Shown here in pieces: positions 9,351 to 22,911 of a stretch of DNA of 38,549 nucleotides. The stretch covers positions 1-38,549 of the forward strand of contig NCSJ02000382.1 in the NCBI GenBank assembly GCA_002812745.2, given 5' to 3'. The translations under genes and the position numbers were made by a program. Each line of letters begins with the position of its first letter. The first letter of the stretch is position 1. This DNA comes from Scytalidium lignicola (taxonomy: Eukaryota; Ascomycota; Leotiomycetes). Below the pieces are notes generated by a model. It did not search any database and had not been told where the DNA came from. It was given only the letters and a program-made list of their open reading frames with translations.

Positions 9351-12008
9351 ATGGCTTAACTACAAATTGATCAATCCTTTAAATTTCATGCTATAGATTA
9401 TACTTTCCCTCCTTTTATGTCTTCAACATATGCTTTATAATAAAGATAACCAAAGAAGCAGATATAATCAATAGCCATCCTATTAAAGATGGATTAATTA
9501 CCTTTTATCATCAGTTTGAATTATCTTAAGCTTGTCTAGGTGTAACTAAATCATCTATTGTTGTTGAGGAAGTCCTTACTGTAGAATTTAGCCTAGGTTA
9601 GCTTAAATCTTCAGTGGTTTTATTAAGATGTTAACCTATGGACAAGATTTACTCTTTAATCTCATTTTTGCCTTACAGACCCTTTTGGTTACTTATGTCC
9701 TTCACTTACAAATCAACTTAAACACTTCTCTCCATGCAAATCTACTTAGCCTTAGACTTAAAGTTATTTTGAGTAACTTTGATATTAAATCAGCAGTCTC
9801 TTTAACCAAGTTAATTGTGAATAACACGCTGGATATGGAAATATAGAATGCTGTGTTCGAGCTTGTTTTATAGACAAGACTGAAAACGATCATACTACTA
9901 GTTGCCTTCAAGAATATTATCCTCAACACCCTATTTCAATCCAGCTTGGCTTCTCAGAAGGGAATTAAGCAGACACATTATGAGGTTGACCAGCGAATTC
10001 TCAAGGAACTCATAAGGCGCATTTACAACAATGTTAAAGGATTCTTCTAATAATACTTTGAGGGGAAGGAGTAGATGAACACAGCAGGGGATATTTACGA
10101 GGATTTAATTTTATAATACACAGATGGTCGGTAGAATGATTGGCCAAAACCTCCAATACAAAATACCNTTTTTTGAGTGGTTTATAAACTTTCAGAAGAA
10201 TGTTCTTAGTGGACTTAGTCGTAAATACTATACACCAGCAAACAAAATGCTGAAGGGCTTAGAGGCTAATCAAAAGCTTAATATATTCCTTGCTTTTTCT
10301 AACGTTACCTTCTAAGTTAGTGCATATGACTAGTCAAATGTCCTCGTTATTAGAGAATATAAACAAAACCTTAATGAGGATTGAGTAACCAACACATTGG
10401 TATAGTTGACAAGGTATGTATATGAGGTGTCTAGAAGTTAGCCTGAGTGGCAGTTTATGCTTGGTTTTACAATATGTGGAAGCTTAATGTGCTTGTGGAT
10501 GTTCGATAGATCTGGCCTGTATAGTTCTAAGAGGTTCGATATTCACATAGAGCCAGAGTGATTCGTTAAGGTCATTGTTGGTTATGTACTCATAACGGAT
10601 GTTAAGCTAAGTTTGAACATGTTCATCAACCATGATAAGAATAGCTAGTACATTATCATATGCAATATAAAGATTTACTTAGAAGACTAGCTAATTGCCT
10701 TGCAAAAGGCAATAGTTTGCAAGGGAACAATGTATTATCAAAGAAGAAGAAGCAACTTAACAGACTAGGAATATGTTGTAAAGTTCGCTTAGTCATTTGA
10801 CAAGAGGCAACAAGAGGGAAAGCTATTAAAATTAACGTTAGAAAGAAGGGTTATAAGTATCGTTAAATAGTTTTATTATAAGCAGATTTCTATTGATGGA
10901 AATCTTGATATTATTGCTAGTTTGCGAAGTAGTATAAAGTTTAGGCAATTACAAAAGCTCTTCATTTAAGTTACTTAGGTTGATAGTATTATAGAGTCTA
11001 GTTGAGCAGATTCAAGGACAAGAAGCAATCTTTGGGGAAGGTCCAAAAGTAGTGTAAAACACCTTATTAGCCTTGTAATCAATACAAGAAGTAGTTCGAT
11101 TTCATCTTCTAGGTAGAAAAGAAAACAGGATAAGCAATCTGTGATTAAGACTAGTCTTATCAAGAGATCCAGATCTGACGATAGTTAATCTGTTGTTTGG
11201 TATATAAAGTAGAACGTGAAAGAGGATAAGTCATACAAGTCCAACAATCTAAGTATTCAAGAACTTGATGTGAACAGTCTGGTAAGCAAGGACAATAAGA
11301 TATATAACAATTGTGTATATTGCTGTTTAGTAGTTTTACTAGTTAGACAACCATTTCATGCATATAGATCTGTTAAAGAGCTCTTAGAAGCATTTTGCAA
11401 TGCTATCATTAGTTATAGGTTACTTCTTAAGGATGGTAAGATACTGCATTAAGACATTTCTGAAAACAATATCATTATTACCAAACTTGTTGCCAAAGGA
11501 GACTTGAGAGGAAGACTAATTGATCTTGATTTAGCAAAAGAGCTGGACAGTACGCTAAGTAGAGCTAATCACTGAACTAGTACCATGTAATTTATGGTAA
11601 TCAAGGTACTCTGGGGTAAAGGTTATACTTACTAACATAATCTTAAGTCNTTTTTTCTATGTCTTTATATAAATGTGCATTTGTTATAGTTATAAAGGTA
11701 TAGATAAGTCGAAGTTTAAAAAGCAGGTAAGACTAACAAGGACAAGCATACTACATGGTTAGTATACTAGGATATATACAGAAATTGCTAATACAAAACT
11801 AGGACATATAGTTGGATTTGAGAATATTACCGTAGAGTTTGCTTTAGAGTTTTCTAATGTTAAAGATTTAGTTAAAGAGTTAAGGAATGTTTTATTTTAC
11901 AGCCAGGATTTAATATCATTTACAAGAACATACAAAGATCATAACATTATATATAATAATATGATTAATGTATTTGACAAAGTGATTAGTCTTTTAAGGA
12001 AAGAATGA
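9351..12008 (+). pseudogene. FunK1-type fungal protein kinase, RIP-degraded
   Basis: Kinase signatures can be followed to a stop at 12006-12008. They include an upstream FEWFINFQ block, a GFTICGSLM block (about 10460), and a Ser/Arg-rich insert (10980-11180). The catalytic core is RSVKELLEAFCNAI, then ILH-stop-DISENNIIIT (HRD loop, Arg codon now TAA), then LIDLDLAKELDS (DFG equivalent, DLD at about 11522-11530). It continues as SFFYVFI-stop-MCI and GFENITVEFA, then ends YNNMINVFDKVISLLRKE. These fit Pfam Pkinase_fungal (FunK1). The reading frame shifts by one at each of the two ambiguous bases (10148, 11650), consistent with each N being an extra base. Numerous stops make it a pseudogene. The start ATG at 9351 is inferred. 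Confidence 0.85.
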
Positions 12009-15000
12009 TAGCTAAAAATAATAATTTATATTGTTATATATTTCTACTTGCTGTTCTCCTTATTTTATAACGGATAATGGGGATAATACTAGTCTTTGGT
12101 ATAGCAGCAAGCTTGTTAGAACATTTCTTATTATCTTAATTTTAATCTGTACTTTGATTACTTAGTTTATACCTCTTTACTCATTTGTATATGTCTTTTA
12201 CATATAACAATGCAATTAATCCCTTTGTCTTCTGTAACAATTGTTAGTTTCTAAGGCATAACCATTAATCTTGTAATAAAAGCCCTTAGTACAAGGCATT
12301 GTAATACTGACCGTCTAATACTTGTAACAGAAAGCTTCTTAGAGAGCTTTTTTAATACTATTGCATAGAGGCTAATGATAGTCTGTTATTGATAGAGTGT
12401 CCTTTTGTTGTTAGGAGGCAGTGTTATTAACATCATAATTATAGTTAAGATATAAAATAGTTTTGAATTTACCCTAAGTAGATTGTAGTAAGCAAGGTAG
12501 TGATATAGGATTATTCGTCCTTTGTGTAAGATACCATTAGTTATTTGGACAATCATAGTAAGAGAAAGTACAATGACTTTTTCTTGCCTTGTTCTAGATT
12601 ACCACAACCAATACATTACCTTATAACTTTATCTTCAAGTTAATTCTAACTCTAATATCATAACTTATACTTTAAGTGTAATTACATAAATGAGTACTCT
12701 TGATAATTTAAATCTCAAGGGCAACTTATTAGTACTTCTTTACTTCTATTACAAAAACTATAGTAAACTTGAGTATTTTTAGCTTTATACCTTCAATTGC
12801 TACTTTGTCTATTGTAACATTGAAATAAAGTTACTAACTCTTGGAATTGGACTTAAAACAATGAAGTCAACTATAGTAACAACCACTTGGACTTTAATAA
12901 CAAAAGGGTAGTTAAGTAATAATGATTAGTAGGAAGATGTATACTTAACCTTACCTAAAACATGGTATTAATGTTTGTGCATTTGTACTTGTCTAGCAAA
13001 TGCTTATGCTTAATTCAAGACTAATCTAGCGTTTATTTTGGCCATAATGCGTTTTACAAAACATTAAGTGACNAAAAGTTAATTAATTACAAATAAGGTG
13101 TATAAAGATAATAGTAACCTTCTCATACTTAGAATGGTCTGGTGGTTTAAGTCATAATAACTAGCTTGTAGTTGGTTTGATCATGTAATTGAAGACAAGT
13201 ATAAGAGAAATGTTGGTAATATGAATAAGGATTGGACATATCTTATAACGTTTATTTCACATATTCCTTAGCTTGTTGTGGACAGAAAAGTTAATCAGGG
13301 TCTATTTGGTTAATGTTATAAGTACTTAGTATTTGTATTGCCTCTTGTAGTCTGAGAACAAACAGACTAAGGAATTACAAGAAAGAGTAAGTATAAATAC
13401 CCAATGAATTACATTGTTGAAAGTGAAATTAATTATTGTCTTTAAAAACTTACTTGCTTAAAGAATTCAAATGATATTAAACCTTTAATACTTTTACAGA
13501 AGATTATTGTCAGTTACCTTTGAATATATAGTGTTTGTCCTTTTTAATTAATGGTAATAAGATAAACTACTAAATAACTTATCCTGAGATTTAACAACCT
13601 TATCTAGTTTATCTTAACTCAAGCTGTGAATAATTCAACTATAACATAAAGGATATAACATTGGCAAGATAATGATTACTTATTAAATAATTAATAGTTT
13701 GTTAACGTTTGACTAGAAAATGTCTAGATATTCACTTTTTTATTGCAATATATGACTATAGAGCATGATGGAATGACTTAACGAAGAAGAAGTTATATTA
13801 TTAAGCCTTTTTCCTCTAGACTACTGCCAGTCCAGGTATTAGACTTACATTTTAACTTCATAGTATGCTAGGGGCNTTTTTACTATCCTAATGAGGAAAA
13901 TGTAAATCTTTCGTTGTCTGGTAGTAAAAACAGCAAGCTCGAAATTAGGTTTATCCTTGTAGAGAAGTATAATCGTTTTAAGCAACTCTTAAAAGCTATG
14001 CCGATTGACAATATAGAGTTTTCAGGGTGGAATTGTTAAAGCTAGAGCCTTATAACCTTAGACTGATTTTGAGTAAAAGGTTTGATCAGAGAAGGATATT
14101 CTAATAACGTTATTAAGAATTAACTTAAGGAAGAGTAATAGTTTACGTTTTTAAGTTGTTATATCTTAAAATTATTATAAGTTTTCTTTGATTTGAAGTT
14201 TATGCTAGTAAGGGTTTAGAACATTGGTAATCAGTTTCTTCTACTACATTTAATACTGATTTCCAAACTGTGACTTGATATACTCCTAATATACAGGCCT
14301 TCAACCAGCTATCTCCTAATTAATGATGTTAGTAATCCTTCTTGTTATTAATTCAACAAATATATATTCCTTATATAAGTCCATATGAGTAAACTTAACT
14401 TCATGATCATCAGCAAGTTGTTAACAATAATGACCAACAAGTACTTTATTAGGACATTTAGCCACAGGAGTCATAAGGAAATCGTTAAAATCTGATTCTG
14501 AAGTAAATGGACTACATGGTTTGCCATAGTTAAGATGATGGTTGTATATTAGCCTAGCATTGCAAGACCTAATGAAGTTTAATGTTAGGGGGAGTGCTGC
14601 TTGTAATTTATGGAGATAGTTGCAAAGCTCAGTCTAGGTTATTGTATACGCTTCTTTGTTTATGCTAAGCCATATATCCATAAGAGGATAGTTAAGAATA
14701 GTGCTTATAGAGAACTAATTGCTTGGATTTACATCATCTTCATCAACATGTGTTTGGAGAATGGTTAGGATAAGTATAAATGTATGTTAATGAATAAAAC
14801 CCAAGGCCTTAACCTCCTTGGAGATCTATTGCCTTGTTCTACACTTGAGATAGACAATGTCATTAATTTTATAAGTATGCTTTTGTGGTAGTTGAACAAG
14901 ATTGGAATTTATTGGAATATTTCCTTTTAACATGATAAACAAAAATTCCTTTTGTGAAATTGCTAAGACTAATCATAAGAATAATGATAAATACAATTTC

Positions 15001-15300
15001 TACTCAAACTAAGTTGATGTCTAGACAGCAATAGTCATTTGTAAGTGGGGTTAATTTAAGTCCTCAGGCTATAGACTTTATCTTGATATTATTAGTTGAC
15101 TAAGGATTGTACTATACAACAAAAGTTTTTGGTTTATGCAAGTAGAACAATATGATTGAATTGTAAAATTCATTAGACATCTAAAAGTATTATATCTAAA
15201 GTTAATTACTTTACTTAATATTTGTAGTATAGTAGAGGATAGAAAAGTAATACACACTTCATATATTGTCATAATACCTTTTTATAATTATTCTAACACA
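12009..15300 (+). other. RIP-degraded sequence, unidentified
   Basis: This A+T-rich stretch contains no intact gene. Plus-strand frames stay legible over short distances, for example around 13130-13500 (DKYKRNVGNMNKDW) and 13870-14040 (SKLEIRFILVEKYNRFKQ). From 14250 to 15060 there is a long Gln/Asn-rich frame interrupted by Gln- or Arg-type stops. The opposite strand is also partly open, so the coding strand is not certain. I recognise no family. Ambiguous bases at 13072 and 13876 sit beside homopolymers. Confidence 0.35.
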
Positions 15301-18300
15301 ATTTTACAAAAGTAAGAGTTTACAAAATTGCCCTCCTTAAATGAGCTCATGAAAGAGAGGAATTTTACAGTTCATCTTGTATCAAAATTATCAAATTAGG
15401 ATGAGTAGATTTTACACCTTGATAAAGACTCTATTAAACAAAACATACAGCCAGTTGAGAAGGTTAACAAGTGGAGAATGTTATGGGTAATATATTACTA
15501 GTCTTAGAACTCGTGGATTTAGATGATGGTTATGTTAGTAATCCAGCTAGTAGAATCAAGAGGCATCAGCTAATTATAATAGCTATGTTGTCATTATTAA
15601 CGACATCCGTATTTTAATGTTTAATATTATCAACGTAATATTTGACAAGCTATAAAATCTAATACTAAGTCATAGATAGTATTTATACTACTTAGATAGA
15701 ATAATTTTAAGTTTAATTTTCTTTACATTCTACTAAGGCTGTATATTTTCTAAGCTACTTCCTGCTACTTCCTACTATGAAGTAGTTCACTTGTAATTGT
15801 CCTTCAGTAGTTCAAGTTTAAAGAACCCATTGCTAAACTTAGCAGACTGTCTTTACTCTTCAAGTAGTTAAGATATTGTAATTATCTATTATTAAGTAAT
15901 TGACGTTGACATTGCAAAGTCTGCTTGTGTTTCTTTTTCAACTTGGTTGAATAACACTTATAGATTGCATCATCACTTTGATATAATATAACTTCATAAA
16001 TCTTTGCCTATGTGTATTTTGCCTCCTTTAGTTGGACTACTATTATATCTTCTTCTACTGTCCATAGAATCTCTTCTATTTGTTATTCTAGCCTTATGTC
16101 ATAAATGTTAAGCAGTCTTACAAGCTAGCTAATGTTTGTAAACTCCTCCTATTCTAGTATAAATAAGGTACATATGATAGAACTTATATTTAAAGGATTG
16201 ATTAGCTTTTAAAGTTGACTTTACCAAGGTTTAGGTTGTGATATTAGACTATTTGATCTTATACTCTTTACTTAAGCTACCCTTGCCTTTGCCTTCTTTT
16301 ATATTATAGTTAAGTGCATATATACTGTAAACTAAGTTCTGTTTAGGAATTAGCTGAAGATCTAATCTTAAGACTTGCCCTCTTCCCTGAATGTTAACAA
16401 ATGTTATTTGTCTTTTGCTGACCATAATGTATGCTTTCCTATATTTGATGTTTTTTACTCACTCTCATCTGAATCTTCATTATAACAAACATCATAATCG
16501 TTATCATGGCTTAACTTATATGTAATTGTTATAATTGTCTTATTTTGTAAAATCTGAGATGTAGTATATTGACCAAGCCCTCTTGTAATATCTGTTAATT
16601 GGTTGTAAGTAAAGGTAACGTTAAGTAAATTAACTAGTAAATTAAAAGGTCTTAAGATATCTAGCAGTTAGAATTCAAGGTTAAATACAGTTTTATATCC
16701 AATCATTATGCATTTAAGAACCTCTTAAACAAGCTATTCGTGATGTTTAACAACCAGTTCTAGTTCCTCAACCGTAGATAGACTCTGAGAAGTTCACAAG
16801 GCTAACTTATAGTTATTATTAAGAGAAGTAAAAGGACATTCACTATTAATCTAAGTCTGCATATTATCCATTTGAGATCTAATAGTCGAAGGTGTTACCA
16901 GAGTACAAGGTTGTGTAGTATAAGGCTTTGTAGTATGCTCAAGGCAAATAGCTAGTACTATTGAAAGCTTTGAGTGTAACTTTCATCGCTTCATAAGTTG
17001 TAGATCCTCATTGTCAGTTATATCATAAGAGTCATGATCTTACTTCTTATGTATAGAATATTAACTCTTACTCTTAATCTCTTCATCTGAGTCTTAATGC
17101 TTTTACTTCTTCTTGCACTTCTGCAGCTTAAGCCAATCTCTCAGCTTTAAACTTGTTAGTACAAAAAGACAAGATAAATTTTAAAAGGTTTACAAGTTAT
17201 TATACTGCTTATCGTTAAATAAAGTTGTAAAATGTATAAGATCAACTTTAAACTTTGCCTTGTTTAGATGATCAGAAGAGGTTATTATACTTTGTTAATC
17301 ACTTATATCTTAAAATTTTCAAGATAAGAAGACTTATAACAGTTAGTTACTTAAGAGTTTAATTAAAAAAGCAGGGTTAAACAAGTATCTTAATCTTTCC
17401 TTAAGGATTCAAATGTATTATTAGTTAAACAAGTACTCAAAGGTTTTCTCATCTTCACTGAGTTGTTTTTAATACATCTTATTAAGTCTTACATTTTTTA
17501 TTCTTTCCTGAGGACTTTGTAAGATATATATTTATATATTATCTTCTTTGATTTAAGCCTTATATCTGTTTTAATAATCTTTTTATACAACAAGATACTA
17601 AGTTGTCTGTGTTTAGTAATTAGGTAATTGTAAGGTATATATTCTATAAATCCAAAAATGATATTTACTAGTCTTAAATTCCATGATTAACTAAAGCTTA
17701 ATTTACACTTCTTGTTGCTCTTGATTTTGCAGATTTTTGTCCTCTTGTCGTTGATTGTTAAGTAAAAAATTCTACTTGTATTCTTTTAATGTATTATAAA
17801 CACTTTTGCCTTAACAATCTTCCTAGTTTATTTGTGTTTATAACAGCTCAGTATTATGCTGTACAAGTTATAAGGAGTTGAAAAAAGCAACAAGTGACAA
17901 CTTCTCTTACTCTTCAAAAGCTAAGAGCAAATCTTGCTCAAGTTTATTTAGTCTATCTTTTTCTGTCTTCTCTTTACTCTTTTCCTTTAATTATATTGAA
18001 GAGGATTATTACAATTGATTATTAACCTTGTTTAATACAACTTTATTATTATTATATTAACTACTTTAGTTTTCAAGTAATTAAAAGAAGTATTAACAAG
18101 AGTTAAAACTACTTTAAAGTAACNTATNNNNATAAAGGATCCTTTTCTAGCTCTTTTTATACAACGAGTAAAAGTTAAAGTAATCTCTTAGATGGACAGT
18201 TCAAGAGATAACAGTTTTGATCTGCTAAGCACAAGGTAAATAGAATAATAAGGGTTAAGGTTATTGTATAGTATAAGTTCTACTTCACTAAGAGTGTTTA

Positions 18301-19049
18301 AGAAGTTGTATAAGCAAAGTATATACAATTATATGTGTAAAGGCTAAGGTCATTAAATACATTTGATATATCTTGAGAATTTCCTTAACAACTTGTCTTT
18401 AAATCAAAATTTTAACATTTAAGATCTTCTCCTTCTTAAAAGTATAGTCTTACAAACCTTATATGAACAAGATTGGTGAAGTTTGTTTCTTTTATATACT
18501 TATGTTATTTAAGCTTTTACTCCTTAACAAAGTAATATATTAAACTCTTTATTAGAGAGGATTTCAAGTTTATACAATTATAGTATTATAAGTTGTTATA
18601 AGGTCCTTATATATATTGTCCTCATCAACTTACTCATTATACTTGTCTAATTACTCTTATTACTTGACTTGATATTACATTATCATTCTCTTATGCTTAC
18701 TTCTTTTGTGTATGACAACTTATCTTCTTAATAATCACTCAACAATGTACTAATCATCATCTAAGATTGTGACAAGTAGCCTAAGCTCTTGAACAGATTG
18801 TTTACAAGACAGTAAACATTCTAGAGTATAAAGTTCTATGATTAGTACTTTAGTATTACTTATAATATTATTTCTTGTAGTTGATGAAATTGTACTTAAG
18901 AGGTCATAAGAAGATATATCTATTATAAGGATTGTCTGGATACTTGTTTAAGATTAGCCAAGTTATGTATAAAACTAAGAGACAACTTCAACTTACCTTA
19001 ATTATTATTATATCATGATAACTTATCAATGCTCATTATATTGTCATTT
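15301..19049 (-). other. RIP-degraded sequence with long low-complexity frames
   Basis: Minus-strand frames remain open apart from stops replacing Gln, Arg or Trp codons. Examples are 18600-18840 (ISNTKVLIIELYTLECLL), 16400-17200 (Lys- and Ser-rich, DHDSYDITDNEDLQL) and 15660-15960 (EKETQADFAMSTS). Leu and Ile are over-represented in a way expected if Pro and Thr codons suffered C-to-T changes, so the ancestor was probably disordered and Pro/Ser/Thr-rich. It may be the tail of the DUF3435 gene upstream or one or more separate genes. The run of ambiguous bases at 18124-18131 is an assembly gap. Confidence 0.35.
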
Positions 19050-22000
19050 AAGATACCTTGATACTCTTGTTAGATGACTTTATAACTTAGTTTTACATCT
19101 GTTAACTGTCTTTCCTAATCCATTCTTAGTAACAATGTCTTTCTAAGAGTGATAAGGTTGCCTTCATCACCATTAACATTAACCATAAGGTGTAAATCTT
19201 CTAAATCTAAGTCAGAAACTTATTTAACAAATATTAATTAATTAACACATACCCTGAGCTATTACTATGTCTTGAGGAGAGTGTCCACAATCTAAAGGAT
19301 ACTCATGCTCACTTAACACAGAAGGAAGAAGAATATCTTGAAGTACTAGATCAACTAACTCCATTAAAACACTAGATGGATGTAATAAAAATGTATTAAG
19401 CTTGAGCAAAATCCAGTCTTGTTCAAGCTTAATAGGAGAAGAGATAACATTTGCAATTACATTGAAGTTCTAAAGTTCAGAATTATTAAAGAAGCTAACA
19501 ATAATAGCTTTTAATGGATTTGTCTAAGGGGATTAGTAATCTTCTTTAGTCTAAGGAATTACTTCAAGAATATTATATAACAAAGACAAGAACAAAGTAT
19601 TAATACTGTAACAATCATTATTATTGTCTTAAACATTGTTATTCAAGGTTTTATAACCTGATGAAGAATTGTTAAACATCTTAATAATATCAATTAAGCT
19701 TAAATCAAAATCTATTATTAAGATATTCATAAACATATAATTAAGAAGGTTTTTAGAATTACTTTTAGAGGTTGATTTCTAACTACTTAATGTTTTGAAT
19801 TTCTTATCTTCTAACTTTTCTCAAAGTCATAACTATTTCATTATAACAACACCTGACATTTTAACTCTTTTATCCTTGCTCTCTTTTTGTTAATGTTAAT
19901 ACTTCTTCCTTATATTTAACTTATAAGTGTTATAAATGTTTTTAAAATAGTTTTATAAATTTGATTCTAAATGAAATACTATAATATATAATATATACAA
20001 GTATAGAATAAAGTTCTTATTATCTAAATTCTTAACATAATCTAGGATACATACAAAAATATATCTTTGTTAACTAGTTTAATCTAAGAACTGTTTTATC
20101 TACTAAGTTACTAATAACTATTTTTTCTTAAGACATCTAGTATAATATCCAGCACAAGTAATAGCATAGTAGAAAATGATTAAGTCATACTAAAAAGGAA
20201 TGTTAACATTGTTAATATGGTTTTGACAATAAGCTTTCTAATCTATCTTATTAGTTATCTACTTATAATACTAGAAACAAAATTCAACAAAGCCAAATAA
20301 CTTCTTATAATAACCTTTAGAATATTAGTACACATGTTACTACTTATCTTTAATGTCAATGCTAATATGATTTGTTAGCAGAAATAATACTATATGATAA
20401 AAGGTTATCCTTACTCCTTAATCTCTTAATTATAAGTTAACATAGGATAACAACCTCTTATAAGTTGTAATACTTATTAGTATACAACATAAGAATCGTT
20501 TGTACAAAGAGTAATAAGATCTTGAAAAGTAGAAATGTTTTTAAGACTTTGTATTAGGATAATAAGCTATAAAGTATAAACAAGGTAATTATGCTCAAGA
20601 ACTATATGATGGATAATATAGTTAAAGTAATTATAATATTATTTATCTTAATTCTCTACCTTATATTATGTAATGTATATTCATTGTTAAGTCTTATAAT
20701 AGTTTATTAACTCTTTGTCAATGAACCTTTAACGTTAATCATAAATATAACATTGTTAAGTCTTAAGCTCTTAACACTCCTTCTTTATAATAATAATTGT
20801 AATCTAAACAAAGAGTTTGCTAATCTACTTATTAAGATTAGTAAACTCTTAACACTATCTTAACTTATCTAAGTACTTTGTTAGAAGTGAATACTAGAGA
20901 TCTAGGTTCTTCCTCATAAATATAAAGCAAAAGTCTTTTATAAGATCTTGTTATGACTCTAGGCTAAGAAAGACTATTACATTGTTTATATTACTTATGT
21001 TATCTAAGTAATAACTAATAAGAGTCTTTGTATTTTTGTAAGTAGTAAACTTTATAACTTGCCTTAGTAAGTAACTGTTATCTATTGTCAATTAACCTAT
21101 TATACCTTGAACTTTGCAGACTAAAGGCCTCTTATTATCTACCTTGATTAATGCTTTATAACAGGTAGTATAAAGCCTTATCCCTCCTGTAAAGCTAGTC
21201 CTTTTTGCTTAGTTTGAATATTAATAGCCTTATGCAATCTTGTTTTTAGTCTTCTCAGTTAGTCTACTTGTAATCATCTCTAAAAAGACTAAATTGTTCA
21301 ACATACTATCCACCTAATCCATGATCCAATACTTTTTGTTTAGTAACAATCTAACAATAAGAACATCCTCAGTAATATTGTAGTCCTTGAACATGCTAGT
21401 TAAGATAATGATAACAAGTAAAAATAAAAGGTTATTAACAGAAAGAGGAAGTATAAGCTTTAACCTCTTATATAATAGATGTTTTAGTCTGAGTATAAGT
21501 TGTTAATAACCTACTTAAGCTTTGAAATAAACACTCTTAACTTACTTTTTCAAGGTATCTTGTATTCTTTTAATAAATTCTCTTTTAAAACTTATCTTAA
21601 TCTTTAACTCTTTATCNTTTTTATACAACCATACAAAGAAAGTCTTATTGGAGATTGTTAACACTGAAAACAGCATTTTACTTCTACTTTAAACTCAGTA
21701 TCTTACCTTATACTTTGCCTTACATATTTCCTATAACCTTATAAAAGTATAACAATGTATCTTCAACAAAGTATTCAAATCTATATAGTACCCTTCATGT
21801 ACATAGTTGTAAAAGTCATACTACTATAATAACTCCTCCATATCAATGTAATTCTCTATTGTTAAGAATGTGAGTGCTTTTTCTTCTATCAACAAAGGAA
21901 TCTTGTATCTGAGTATGTCTTTGATATACTTTCTCTCTTATTAACAAACATATCACATGTTAATACTTTGGTATAAGCAAGCTTACAAGTGCACTTACAA

Positions 22001-22169
22001 GAGTAATTAAGTTATGGACTTCTAGAGGAATGGTAAGGTTGCTTTTTTACTCTTATTATGACATGAATTTTTGCATTTTATTCTATACTATTTTAACAGT
22101 TGCTCTTCTTGTCTCTTTATCTAGCCTGCTAAGGATTAAGCGTTTAATGGCTTCAGCAATATACTTCAT
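19050..22169 (-). pseudogene. DUF3435 tyrosine recombinase (Starship-captain family), RIP-degraded
   Basis: Minus-strand reading from about 22169 gives, in order: an N-terminal arm, then IPLLIEEKALTFLTIENYIDMEELL and HEGYYIDLNTLLKIHCYT. FIRLQE follows (candidate box I Arg near 21738). Next come DKELKIKISFKRE, KNKIAWGYQYSN, then TTYKNTKTLISYYLDN near 21000-21045 (candidate His changed to Tyr by C-to-T, followed by the nucleophile Tyr). C-terminal landmarks of the family follow: KYLDKLRQCQEFTNLN, the YIYDQR-type helix, and IHHIVLEHN in place of the usual RHMMPERD. A Cys/His-rich region includes GFVEFCF and AYCQNHINNVNIPF, then a disordered tail beginning MSGVVIMK at 19859. A 34-bp intron-like gap lies at 19219-19252. 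Stops replace Gln and Trp codons throughout. An ambiguous base at 21617 appears to be an extra base. The N-terminal and C-terminal limits are approximate. Confidence 0.75.
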
Positions 22170-22558
22170 ATCTTACATCTTACATGGATCTGAGCCTGGA
22201 TATTTCCTTTTATACCTAAGATGTGTCAGTACTTGTTATTCTAAATTTGACTTTATGCTGTTGATAACGTACACTTCCCAAAAATCCTATATCACATTGT
22301 ACTGTGGTTAACTGGTTTTTTCATTAAGTTTTCTATGAACAGGATTGCTGTCAATCCCGGACCTGTCCTTGGAGAGCCCATCTCTTAAGGCCGCCTCTAT
22401 CTGCTCGTCTGGATTTAGTCCTCTCCAACATCCTTTTGCCTGCTCTGCGCTCATGATTTGTAGAGTTGTGTGTGCGTAGATGTGGATATCTGGAGTAGAA
22501 ACGAAAAATGAGGGTCTTCCTAGAGAAATGAGAGGGAGAGAATATGAGTAGCAAGACG

Positions 22559-22630
22559 GGTGATGAGATGGGCGAGAACATAGATGAGAAGATGGAAGAG
22601 AACATGGACGAGAAGATGGGAGAGAAAGGA
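22559..22630 (+). repeat. Imperfect 24-bp tandem repeat
   Basis: The unit GAGAACATAGATGAGAAGATGG recurs as GAGAACATGGACGAGAAGATGG with partial copies on both sides. On the plus strand it would encode a repeated acidic/basic helix (ENMDEKM). No start context or homologue supports a gene, so I treat it as a minisatellite. Confidence 0.6.
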
Positions 22631-22854
22631 AATGAAGGCAACAGGGAAACAGTTATTAATAGAGTACGATGCCCTAGGCAAAGCACAGAGGACGGCGTAA
22701 AACACCCTGAAGTAAGACGCAGAAAGAGGTCCCATGCATGAAGACAGGCAGGCAGACCGGAAAGATAACTGTATGGGAATGAGTGTACAGTGGGAGCAAG
22801 TTTAGGACCCCTGGCTGGAAAGGGGGGGCCTTTTCGGGCTCCTCGACAGAGGGG

Positions 22855-22911
22855 TGAGTAGACCTGAGCAGACTTGAGCCGAAGCTGAGCCGGGCCTGAG
22901 CCAGCGTGAGC
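22855..22911 (+). promoter_or_regulatory. Six TGAG motifs spaced one helical turn apart
   Basis: TGAGT or TGAGC begins at 22855, 22865, 22875, 22886, 22897 and 22907, giving spacings of 10, 10, 11, 11 and 10 bp. Identical motifs repeating at the DNA helical period place every site on one face of the helix, as in arrays bound by a cooperative protein. The array lies about 690 bp upstream of the putative start of the DUF3435 relic. Function is inference. Confidence 0.5.

Noticed and set aside
9702..9929. Minus-strand open frame in the kinase region
   Set aside because: It is antisense to the FunK1 relic and shows no family resemblance.
22030..22311. 93-codon plus-strand open frame
   Set aside because: It is antisense to the N-terminal part of the DUF3435 relic and has no start context or family resemblance.
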